Below are positions 43,919 to 53,926 of a stretch of DNA of 64,000 bases, piece by piece; position 1 is the stretch's first letter, and each line of letters starts with the position of its first letter. The notes beneath the pieces are model-generated. The model was given only the letters and a program-made list of their open reading frames with translations, made no database searches and was not told where the DNA came from. Location of the stretch: NCBI GenBank assembly GCA_033296875.1, contig MU860050.1, positions 1-64,000 of the forward strand, in the 5' to 3' direction. Source of the DNA: Achaetomium macrosporum. Lineage: Eukaryota; Ascomycota; Sordariomycetes; Sordariales; Chaetomiaceae. A program made the position numbers and the translations under genes.

Positions 43919-46125
43919 ATGGCCGATGACGATTCTTCTGAGTTGTCTTCCATCTCTTCTCTGTCAGAACCGCCTTCTGAAGATGAATCCGATGTCCAAT
44001 TACAGGAGCAGCACGGCATTTTGAAATTCTTCCACAAAGTCGACAAGAACCCAGCCTTAGAGCCCAGGGAAAAGACGCCGCCGAGACCCAAGCGGGAGCC
44101 CTCCCCGCCGCATGAATATGTCTTAGCAGATAATCCAGACATTGCTGTACGTGTCTACGCTATTGTTCGCGCGTTTTCACCGCGTAGCAACGCGAGAAAT
44201 CGCGCCCGGAACTCGCGAAGCTGGGGGCTAACCTTCAGGACCGCAGTTTATTGTCATGTTCCGCGCCCGGTTCACCGAAGCATTTCCGAAGAGTTTGGCG
44301 AATTTCGGACCTCAAGAGCTGGAACGGGATGTTGTCGAGCCGATTCCAGGCGAGCGCGTCGAGCACTTTCTCTGCGCGCTTCTGAGCTTGCTCTTGAACC
44401 GCAAACAAGATGTCAAGTGCGTAGCTATAATGAAAGGGGAATACGGAGGAAAGCTGATCGGTATGCTGACTCTACCTGATATAGACATGGACATTACGAC
44501 CGCGCTCTCCAAGAAGCTATACAGGCCCACCAAAAGGAGTGGGCGAAGGACTGGGAGAGTAAGAACCCACTCGCAGGGCAGGCAACATTTGCCTCGATGA
44601 CGCCGGTGCAACGGGTATGTGCCATCCTCTGGCCTCTCAAAAAACGCGCAGTGTCACACGTTCGCTGTCTGGCGGCATATGTTGGGCTCGGATCGGGTTG
44701 CTAACCTGGTATCACTAGCTCACACTATTGCGCACCCTCGTACACTGGACTCTCTCATCGTCGGACGCGATCAGGGCGATAATCAGCCAACAATACAAGA
44801 ACCGACACGAAGACGATCTCAACATCCCCCTTAGCGTTCAGCCCTGGGGCAGCGATGGCGACAAGCGGCGATACTTCTTGATCCAGGGGAATGACGACAC
44901 CTCGTTCCGCGTATACCGGGAGAGCAACCCGGCGGGCATGCAGAGAACATGGTGGAGCGTTGCTGGCAGCATCGACGAGCTGAAGGCGCTCGTCGACAAG
45001 CTCGAAAACCGGGACGGCGGCCCGAAGGCGAAGAACTTCGCGAAGAAGATCATGAACAGCATCCCGGTATTTGAGGCGACAGAGGAGAAGAGGCGGCGCA
45101 GGGAATACCGGCAGATGCGCAAGGAACAGTTCAGACGACCAGAGCCTGGGTTCTCGCTCTACGAAGGTCGCACAAGAGGCAAGCGCATGAAGTACACTTA
45201 CTCAGACGACGAGGCCGACTTCTACTCGGACTCCACAACACGCCGTTCGACCCGCAATACGAGGCAGCATACGCCTGCGGAGCCCAGAGGGCCAGTTACG
45301 ACTGCCAGCGGCCGGCAGATTCGGGCGCCGAACCGGTTGAACGCGGAGAACGCAAGCGACGGGGCTCCAAGTGCAAACGGCAGTGTGCAGGGGGATGGCG
45401 AGCATTCCGAGACGAAGCCCGTCACCCGCTCGGGGCGTCCCCAGAGGTCTGCCGCTGTCAACCACGGCACGAACGGCTGGACATCTAGGAAGCGGAAGAG
45501 CGAGGAGTATGAATCCTACGAGTCCGAAGAGGAGGGCAGTGAACCCGACTTTGGGGACGATGAGGAAGATGAGCACGTCCCGAACGAGGAGGAGGAGGAG
45601 GATGAAGAGGAGTTTGAGGAGGAAGATCTGATGGACGAGGATCTGGACAGCGTCCCGCACAACCCTAGCTTCATCTTCAAGTTCCCGATCAGAGTCGCCT
45701 TTGACGAGAACAACAAGGTGCGGCAAATACCCGGTCCGCCGGTCGTGACCGAGAAACACAAGCATCCTAGGGCGGCGCACCGAAATGTGGTCATCAGCGA
45801 CAAGTCCAAGGCTAGCGACGGCAGCCCTGAGGGACCCGTCGCTACGGAGCCAGAAACTCCGGCCGCTGAAGTCATTGCCGTCGCCACGAAGCGTATGACA
45901 CCGGCGGAGCCCGCCGACAACGCAGCCAGAGCCGATGTCGTCCAACCGCATGGACCAGCGGAAAAGTCGGAGGATGATGCAGATCAGCCCATGACAGATG
46001 CTGGGGCGGCGGTCAAGTCGCCTCCGACGCCCTCGAGCCAGCAGGCAACCTCCATGGTTTTTAGGAGCAGCCCAGAGGTTGCCAAGTCTACTCCTCTCCT
46101 TGCCAACATAGACCCCACAAAGTGA
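43919..46125 (+). CDS. DDT/WHIM-domain chromatin protein (ISWI-accessory type)
   Basis: Four exons, 43919-44146, 44247-44416, 44485-44614 and 44719-46125, give 644 residues. A DDT-like helical domain (about residues 77-150; FIVMFRARFTEAFPKSL...LCALLSLLLNRK) is followed by a WHIM-like region: LTLLRTLVHWTLSSSDAIRAI, then PWGSDGDKRRYFLIQGNDDTSFRVYRES, then TWWSVAGSIDELKALVDKLE. This DDT plus WHIM order characterises subunits such as RSF1/Acf1-type proteins that position ISWI remodellers on nucleosome linkers. The C-terminal half is charged, with KRMKYTYSDDEADFYSD and a long Glu/Asp run, typical of chromatin factors. No PHD or bromodomain is visible. Confidence 0.82.
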
Positions 46126-46447
46126 TGGACATTTAGGGAAGCTATGGTTTCTTACGACCCTGGTATGAGAATGGAGTTGGGTGCTATATGTGGCAAGACG
46201 TGGGAGAGAAGAAGTTAGCGGCATGATGTTATTTGGGCGGTCCGTCTCTTCCGAGGAAGAAAAGCTTCTAGGGCCGCGAGAGGGTGCGGGAAAGGGTGTT
46301 GTCATTGATATGCCCGCAGACTCTTGGTCCGTAATAGATTTGTTTACCCACAAAATCCAGCAGCCGGCAAACTTGGTTATCATACACGATGCGGAAGGTT
46401 TCCAGGAAGACTGGCACTGGGCTTTGCCATCGCCACCACATTCTCCT
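46126..46447. other. Convergent intergenic region
   Basis: This 322-bp region lies between two 3' ends; nothing supported. Confidence 0.5.
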
Positions 46448-47058
46448 CTACCGCACCCTCCTACTTACGCTGAACTTCGGTTCGGGCGGTATGGGCCAGT
46501 TGTTAACCCCGTACCACCACCTTCTCACCCTCGCCCCAATGGATGACCCGTGGATCCGCGCGTTTCGGTTCCAGTACTGCCATCCACAAATAGCCAAGTT
46601 GTAGAGGATACCCTGCACAAGCGGCATCATGACCTGTTGTACCCTATTAGCCCAACTCCTTCCCAGCTTCGGTCTCATTGGACGGGGAGATGGAAGTTTA
46701 GGACCCTTACTTGATCCCTCACGGTGATCCACCCGACCTTCCACCACGTGTCCGCATTCCGTATGCTCCACAGGTAGCTCTGCTCGAAGCGCAGGTCAGG
46801 CATCGGCGGGAGGTGGCGGCGTCTAGGATGCGGCTTGATGCGCGATACGTAGAATCCATCCTCCTCCTCTTCCTCCCCTTCTGTTCCCTCGGTTACATCA
46901 TCGATGCCGCCATCGTCGGGGAAGACCGGCTCGAGGTGGACGGGCTCCTTCTTGGAGGCTGCTGTTGACGGGTTCAGGTCGTGTCGTGGCGATGGGTCGC
47001 GCTGGAGATGGGCGGATTGTACCGTCTCGGCCAGTTGGAGGGGGATGGAAGTGGACAT
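46448..47058 (-). CDS. DUF1770 protein, Atg43-like mitochondrial outer-membrane/mitophagy receptor candidate
   Basis: Two exons on the minus strand, 47058-46711 and 46633-46448 (77-nt intron), give 177 residues. The N-terminus LAETVQSAHLQRDPSPRHDLNP and the block PPMPDLRFEQSYLWSI...TWWKVGWITVRDQVMMPLVQG are what I recall as the DUF1770 signature, a fungal family that includes fission-yeast Atg43, a mitophagy receptor of the outer mitochondrial membrane. An acidic tract (about residues 56-64) precedes a basic stretch. A hydrophobic segment across the exon junction (VMMPLVQGILYNLAICGWQYW) is a plausible membrane anchor near the C-terminus. An alternative ATG lies 33 codons upstream; the MSTSIPLQL start is preferred by family similarity. 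Function is inferred. Confidence 0.8.
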
Positions 47059-47771
47059 TGTGAGATCTGCCTGATTCGGTATATTATTGTCATCCACCAC
47101 GTTGCATGGGTTGGTCGAGGGCCAGGCAACGTCGGCCTCAAGAGAACAAAAGGCCAAGGTCGAGTTGTTGTTCAGCGCATATCGGATTAGTACTTCGCTG
47201 CGTAGCGTCAGTGCATCATCAGTTTAAGAGCCCCACCGGATGAACGCAGGGCAGCTGTGGTACCACCCCAGTTAAGAGTACGCCACGGTCAAACACAGTG
47301 ATGCTTTACCGTGTAGTTAACTCTGATCAAGATGGCGCATACTCTTTCCTTTTTTGTTCTCTGACATATGTATAATAGGTTAAGTGGTTCTCTAAGTGCT
47401 CTCACCAAGCGTGACCAAGGGAACAGGATGAAACTTGGTGCATCTCATCCGAAGACTGGAGAAAGCCCACTTCCTCCAGAAAACTGACGCCAAACCTGGC
47501 CAACATGCTGTCGCCAGGGTCCGTCGGTGACCGCCCAATGACAGCTCGCTTTAGGCAGCCTGTGGGCCTGTGAGCGCCTCAGCCCCAGCCCGATAAAAAG
47601 CTGCAACAAGGCGAAACCCCTCTCATATTCAACCCCGCCACCACATTCAGAACTCAGGTCTCAAAGACAGAGCCTGCTAAAAGAGAAAAACAAACATTTG
47701 CTTTTCTCTTCGTGAGGAGGAGTTAGGCGAGATCTATCTTCCAAGTTTTCGTTTTCGCACAATCCTTCAAC
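47059..47771. promoter_or_regulatory. Divergent promoter region (DUF1770 gene / eRF1)
   Basis: This 713-bp region lies between divergent starts and includes a C-rich to AC-rich leader before the eRF1 ATG (about 47580-47771). No gene is supported. Confidence 0.5.
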
Positions 47772-49287
47772 ATGAGCGACTCTAACGCCAGCGAGGCGGA
47801 GAAGAACGTAAGTCTGGTCGCGAGAAATTCGGGCTTGCACCACGGTGGCGCTGACATTCTGCCCGACAGATTGAGATCTGGAAGGTGAAGAAGCTGATCA
47901 AGCGGCTCGAGGCCGCCCGTGGAAATGGCACCAGCATGATTTCCCTGATTATCCGTAAGTCGCTCCGCTCCTACCCCCAAGCACGGCGTGTCACACAACT
48001 CTAAATGTCGAACATCGCTGACGATTACCCCTGCCAGCGCCGAAGGACCAGATCTCTCGTGCGGCGAAGATGTTGGCTGAAGAATACGTATGTCTCTGCA
48101 TTCAGCACACAGCACGATAGGCACTGGATAGGATTTAACACGTGTGACAGGGTACCGCGTCGAACATTAAGTCCCGCGTTAACCGTCAGTCCGTCCTGTC
48201 GGCCATTACTTCGACACAGCAGCGTCTCAAGCTGTATAACAAGGTCCCTCCTAACGGCCTCGTCGTCTACTGTGGTGAAATCTTAACTTCGGAAGGCAAA
48301 GAGCGGAAGGTCAACATCGATTTTGAGCCTTTCAAGCCCATCAACACGTCGCTTTACCTCTGCGACAACAAATTCCACACCGAGGCCCTTGCCGAGCTGC
48401 TCGAGTCGGACCAGAAGTTTGGTTTCATCGTCATGGATGGTAACGGAGCCCTGTTCGGCACCCTCAGCGGCAACACTCGCGACGTTGTCCAGAAGTTCAC
48501 TGTCGATCTTCCCAAGAAGCATGGTCGTGGTGGTCAGTCCGCTCTGCGTTTCGCGCGTCTGAGAGAGGAGAAGCGGCACAACTACGTCCGCAAGGTGGCC
48601 GAGTTGGCGGTGCAGAACTTCATCACCAACGACAAGGTCAACGTTGCCGGCATCGTCCTGGCTGGTTCTGCCGACTTCAAGAACGACCTCAACGCGTCGG
48701 ACATGTTCGACCAACGCCTGCAGGCCAAGGTTATCAAGGTGGTCGATGTGTCGTACGGCGGTGAGAACGGCTTCAACCAGGCCATCGAGCTGTCGTCCGA
48801 GACCCTGGGCAATGTCAAGTTCATCCAGGAGAAGAAGCTGATCGGCAAGTATTTCGAGGAGATCAGCCAGGACACGGGCCGCGTCTGCTACGGTATTGAA
48901 GACACGCTGAAGGCGCTGGAACTGGGCGCTGTTGAGACGCTCATTGTGTTTGAGAACCTCGAGGTCACCCGCTGGGTGTTGAAGGATAGCACCGGCACCG
49001 AGGTTATTTTGCACACTACCAAGCAGCAGGAGCAGGGCAACCGGGACAAGTTCATGGACAAGGAGACTGGCCAGGAGATGGAGGTGGTCTCGCAGGAGTC
49101 CTTCCTGGAGTGGATCGCGGAGCACTACAAGGATTTCGGTACAACTCTCGAGTTCGTCTCGGACCGGTCGACCGAGGGCAACCAGTTCGTCAAGGGCTTC
49201 GGCGGCATTGGCGGCATTCTCCGGTACAAGGTCAACTTTGAGCAGTTGGCCGAAGTGGACGACGATGACGACTACTATGACGATTGA
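47772..49287 (+). CDS. SUP45: Peptide chain release factor eRF1 (Sup45)
   Basis: Four exons, 47772-47807, 47870-47954, 48038-48087 and 48151-49287, give 435 residues (yeast 437). eRF1 recognises all stop codons and triggers hydrolysis with eRF3. The stop-recognition motif GTASNIKS begins at residue 58 (NIKS 62-65), YLCDNKF is the Y-x-C-x3-F motif, and the catalytic GGQ is at 184-186 in KKHGRGGQSALRF. Each lies within one residue of the human positions. The C-terminus ends in an acidic run (DDDDDYYDD) as usual. Three small introns near the 5' end are typical of highly expressed fungal genes. Confidence 0.97.
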
Positions 49288-50255
49288 CAGTTTGATTCCC
49301 TCGTTAACCACGAGGGACCCAGAACCGAAGCCATCACGTCCGAGCCGACGACACTGCATGCCGACCAGGCTGGCACCGCGCCGCGAAGCCCGGGGAAGCT
49401 CCCGCCAGCCCAGCGGCGGCTGATGAAGGGCTTCAAGGACGGCCCGAGAGACAACCATCAGGTGTCGCGCCCCAGCCCGCTTCGCTCTGTGATGACGGCT
49501 TCTTGAGTTAAGGCGGCGGATTAGAAGGTGCGTTGGCATTTTCCATGACCGGCGGTCCTTAGCTCTTGCTGATACCGTTTCCGCAGGGAGTTTGCCCGTA
49601 AGACCGGGAAGTCGGACAAGGTCATTGCAGGGCATCAATCGCAAGATTGATTTGGACATGCTTGGGGACATGCGCTGGTCGGGGTAGCGGCAGCTCCTAG
49701 TACTCGGACAGTCGCTCCAAGCCACGCAGTGTCTGTTCGATCTTTACTGTCAATCTGGTATATTGTTGAGAGAGGTAGCTAGTGGCGAATCGACGCTCGT
49801 TTTAGAGAATCCTCCAATTGCGGTAACTGGTATACGAGGCAAGATCCAGTAGCCCCGTGAATGCGGTTGCAACCTCGGGCTGGTGATGCCAATCACCATG
49901 GGATAGGGAGTTTCACGTACCGCACCGAAATGGTAGGAGACGGCAGCGAAAGACCGGAGCCGAACTCGGCCGCTTCCACCCATCCTGCGGGGCCTCGGGC
50001 ACAATTTTTAAGACTTCGATAGTGCAAGGCGGGGTCTGGGAGTAAACGGATCGGCCCGCTCAGGGGCGGTCTTCAAGCTCCGGTCATTGAACCAAACGTT
50101 ACACCGTTTTCTCATGTCAATGCCCGAGCTCTCCTCGGCACAAGTTGATTTGACCGGCTCCTAGCAAATTGGTCCCTGATTTTGGCATCCTCTGCGCTGA
50201 TACGCCCATTGAGCCCCCAAAAAGCTAGGGTACTCATCATTCCCGTTCGCTGGAT
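49288..50255. other. Intergenic region between eRF1 and prephenate dehydratase
   Basis: This is 968 bp holding the eRF1 3' UTR and the promoter of the downstream gene. No gene is supported. Confidence 0.5.
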
Positions 50256-51489
50256 ATGGCAACAACCGGCGCCTCACAGGACTCGGGGCAGGAGGACGGC
50301 AACTCCAACAGGACCGTCGCCTTCCTCGGCCCGCTCAATTCGTACTCGCATCGGGTATGGAAGACCTCATCGTTGTAACTTGCGAAACATGAGTTACTCA
50401 CCTCTCCACCCAGGCTACAAAAATTGCCTTTTTCGAGGAGACATGGCGGCTTGAGCCAACGGGGACGATAAAAGGTTATATGACTCGCTCATACCAGCCC
50501 TGCTTGCCCAAGTTTGCGCAGTTATGTTGACTCCAAGTTTAGAAGTCTTTGACTGGGTCCAATCCAGCCGGGCCGCCTACGGCGTAGTGCCCTTCGAAAA
50601 CTCCACACACGGCACCGTCACCTTCACGCTGGACAGCCTAGCCGACCGCGCAGGGGAGTACGCAAACGTGGTCGTCTGTGACGAGGTCTACCTCGACGTG
50701 CATCATTTCCTCCTCGGCCGCTTACCACCACCACCGTCATCACCATCATCATCATCAGTATCCGCACCAGTACCAGCAGGGGAGGAGGAAGAAGAAGAAG
50801 AACCCAAAAAAGGCGTCCCACTCACCTCCCTGTCACACATCCGCCGCGTCTACTCGCACCCGCAAGCCTTCGGCCAGACGGGCGCGTTCCGGCATCGCTA
50901 TCTGCGCCACGCGGAAACCATCGACGTCAGCTCGACCTCGCGCGCCGCCGAGCTCGCTGCGGCCGACCCGGCCGGCACCAGCGCGGCGATCGCGAGCGAG
51001 TGGGCCGGCAAGGCGGCCGGGCTCGACGTGCTGGCGCGGTGCGTGGAGGATCGCGAGGATAATACGACACGCTTCTTTGTTCTCCGCAGGCGGGAGGGCC
51101 GAGAAGATGATGAGCAGGAGAGGGCCGGACCCAAGGGGGATAAGGGGGGCGGTGATGGGGATCCGGCGTATGAGGGGGGCAAGTACAAGAGCTTGGTGTC
51201 GTTCACGGTGCCGCATCGGCGGGCGGGGGCGCTGGCGGATGTGTTGGATTGTTTCAGGGCAAGGGCGCTGAACTTGACGAGTATTAGCAGCGTGCCCAGC
51301 TTGGATGCGCCGTTTCAGTATCTCTTTTTTGTCGAGTTTGAGGGCAGCAGGTATGATGACCCCGAGGGGAGGGTCAGTGGCGTGTTGGGGGATCTGGAGA
51401 GGGTTGCCGAACGGTGGAGGTGGTTGGGGAGTTGGCAGAGCGGGAGACTGAGGGAAAGGGGGCGGGAAAGGCTTGAAAGTACGGTATGA
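50256..51489 (+). CDS. PHA2: Prephenate dehydratase (Pha2) with ACT domain
   Basis: Three exons, 50256-50354, 50414-50474 and 50522-51489, give 375 residues. The enzyme converts prephenate to phenylpyruvate for phenylalanine synthesis. The N-terminus VAFLGPLNSYSHR is the GP-x2-YSH motif; GVVPFENSTHGTV is the substrate-binding block; IASEWAGKAAGL and DNTTRFFVL carry the TRF catalytic motif. The ACT domain has RRAGALADVL (GALV-type site), but the ESRP motif that binds feedback phenylalanine reads SSVPS. A Pro/Ser then Glu-rich insertion (about residues 120-145) and a Gly/Asp/Lys-rich insertion before the ACT domain are unusual. Intron 2 is only 47 nt with donor GTTATA, the weakest junction in the model. 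Confidence 0.88.
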
Positions 51490-51717
51490 ATAGGACATCG
51501 ACTGCCTCGGGATGTACACAGCAAGTGTTATTAGAACAGAAAGAACAGGCAGAGAAGAACCCTAACCCTGGCACAACCCTTGCATTTCTCGGTCAAACAA
51601 CACCATGATTCTCCATCCATAACTTGACCTCACCCCCCAGCACCACCTGCAACAATTTGAATCCCAAATTGGCGTACACATATCCCATTTTCACTTATCC
51701 AAAAAATCAATGTAATA

Positions 51718-53055
51718 ATGCGCCATACAGTGTTCTTCCTGTTCCCCCGCCTTCGCAGACCACACCTCACGCCCAACTGTCTGAGACACAGCCAAACTAT
51801 CATCACCAACCAAACCACCCCTTACTCCTCCTTATCATCATCAGCTTCTACATTCAACCCCGAAGCCTACCTCCTCTCCGCCCAATCCAAATTCGCCTCC
51901 CAACCGCCAACCCTCATCCCCGATATCCTCTCCCCGACCCCCTCCCACCTGCTCACCCTCTCCCTGGCAGACCACATCCCCTCTCTCTTCCCCCAAAACC
52001 ATGCTATCAACAGCCGCTTACCCTCGACCCTTGCCTCATCGGCAGAAGATCTCGTCCTCCCGCAGGGCCATCACATGGTCTATTTTCCCCTGCAGCTGCC
52101 GCCCTCCAAACTCATGCCCGACGGCACCGACCCGGCCCACTGCCCCGGTTCGCCGTTCGAGCGGCGCATGTGGGCCGGCGGGGAGGTTGTTTTCCATCCC
52201 GGCTGGGAGAGGGCGATGAGAGTGGATGGGAGGAGGGCGGTGTGTGTCGAGAGCGTGGGGACGCAGCCCGTGTTGAAGCAGGACAAGGTGTTTGTGGAGG
52301 TGAGGAGGTTGTATGGTGTCGGGGAGAGGGACGAAAACAATGGGAGGGAGCTCATGCGGGATGAGGAGATTGCGAGGAAGGTTGTGGAGGGTGGTGGCGG
52401 GGCGGTGATTGAGGAGGTGAGACGGTTGGTTTTTATGAGGCGGCGCGAAGGCGGGGGCGAGACTAAGGAGGTGGTGAGGAGGGCTGTGAAAGGTGAGGTT
52501 GCTGTTCTCTATTTGCTTTGCCTGTGTTATTTTATTATGGTTGTTTGGTTATGGATACTTGGCGGCTCTGGCTGATATACAGCAGCCTCTGCCACTCCCG
52601 AATTTGTCTTGTCCCTCAAGCCCGACGCAACCCTCCTCTTCCACTTCAGCGCGCTCACCTACAACGCCCACGCTATCCACCTCAACCCGGACTACTGCCG
52701 CAACCGGGAAGGCTACAAAGGCCTGCTCGTCCACGGCCCGCTGAGCATGGTGCTCATGCTCTCGGCTCTGCGGGGCTGCTTGGCACGGTTTCGGTCCCAA
52801 GTGCGGACGGCGGGCCCTACTGCTGCCGCCAAAAGTAGTACTCCAGAGGAGGAGCAGCCATGGATGCCCTATATCAAGTCCTTGAACTACCGCAACCTTG
52901 CCCCGCTCTACGCGAATGAAGACATGAGGGTGTGCCTGCGCAGGACCAAAGCCGAAGGCAGCGGACTGGAATGGGATGTGTGGGTTGAAGGCCCTGACGG
53001 CGGGCTCGCTGTCAAGGGGCATGCCGTTACAACGGATGTCGTACAGGCAGCTTAA
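51718..53055 (+). CDS. HTD2: Mitochondrial 3-hydroxyacyl-thioester dehydratase (Htd2)
   Basis: Two exons, 51718-52492 and 52583-53055, give 415 residues over a 90-nt intron. Htd2 is the hot-dog-fold dehydratase of mitochondrial type II fatty-acid synthesis, needed for lipoate. The N-terminus is rich in Arg and Leu with no acidic residue in the first 40, as for a mitochondrial presequence. The catalytic hydratase-2-type segment is FHFSALTYNAHAIHLNPDYC followed by REGYKGLLVHGPLS. An earlier hydrophobic block, MVYFPLQLP, and MWAGGEVVFH fit the first hot-dog subdomain. It starts 228 bp after prephenate dehydratase on the same strand; fungi lack operons, so the link is only spatial. Confidence 0.9.
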
Positions 53056-53926
53056 GGCGAGAAGGGGGCATGATAGAATTGGCTTTTCTCAGAGGGAAGT
53101 CGGGCGGCAAAAACAAGAGGAAAGTCATACATACCATGTATCGTATGTACAGTGCAACTGGAGTTTGGTCTCGTCACGGCTTGTATGTGTTTCTCTGTCC
53201 TCAACTCTAGACTAGCGCACAGCATATCCATCACAAAGGCCGGCAGAGCGCCGGGCCTAGATCACTGATGTGATTTTCTATCAGATACTTAGCCAATCTC
53301 CCTCTGGCCAAAAAAAAAGGCCGAACACCAAATACTGATTTCAGGCGGACTTATACCTTCGGAGATAGAACGAGATTCACTAGCTACTAATTCTACTTAT
53401 TCTTAGCTTTAGTTAGCTTCTTCATCGTCTTCATCTTTTTAATCAGCTTCTTTTTCTTTATTCTTATTATCTTTATTATTAGTTATTATTATTACCTTCT
53501 CCTTCTTCTTTATCCCCTTTTTTATCTTTTCTTTGCCTTCCTTATCTTTTACTTTGTCTTCTTTACCTTCTTCTCTTTTTTTTTTCTTTTCTTCCTATAT
53601 TTTCCCCTCCTTTCTTCTATTATATCCTTTTTATTTTTATTCTATTTACTTCACTCTGTTTAATTGTCGGGGTGAGAAACTTGGTGTACGGCTTTTTTTG
53701 ACCATGGGAGCCAATGTCCCTACCACTAACCGTTCACAAACGCAGTGATGTATTATGTTATCTTTGGGTATCTAGATATGCATGTATCCCAGACACAAAA
53801 CGCTGTCCCCTTTCCCCCAACCCATGCCTTACCACTAGTATACAGTATGTACAACAGATGCGAACAACCTGGCATAAAGCCAGCGCAACCCAGAATGACC
53901 TCCGAATCTTTGCAAACGTGTGGGCA
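53056..53926. other. Convergent intergenic region with MITE-like element C
   Basis: This 871-bp region lies between HTD2 and the LRR gene. Nearly half is the element at 53300-53708; no gene is supported. Confidence 0.6.
53300..53708 (+). mobile_element. MITE-like element, copy C (best-preserved ends)
   Basis: 409 bp beginning CCCTCTGGCCAAAAAAAAAG and ending GGTGTACGGC-TTTTTTTGACCATGGG; the ends are inverted repeats of about 28 bp. Flanks AGCCAATCT (53291-53299) and AGCCAATGT (53709-53717) form a 9-bp target duplication with one mismatch. Shared internal blocks with the other copies are TGATTTCAGGCGGACTTATACC near the left end and AATTGTCGGGGTGAGAAAC-TTGG near the right. Between them the strand is almost entirely T/C. 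Terminal repeats plus 9-bp duplications are typical of Mutator-like non-autonomous elements. No transposase is encoded. Confidence 0.85.

Noticed and set aside
45202..46383. Open frame of 393 codons on the minus strand
   Set aside because: It is antisense to the DDT/WHIM gene; its sequence is Leu/Val-rich as expected from the complement of acidic codons.
48283..49725. Open frame of 480 codons on the minus strand
   Set aside because: It is antisense to eRF1 exon 4, whose protein is unambiguous. The frame is open because of the codon bias of a highly expressed GC-rich gene and has no recognisable content.
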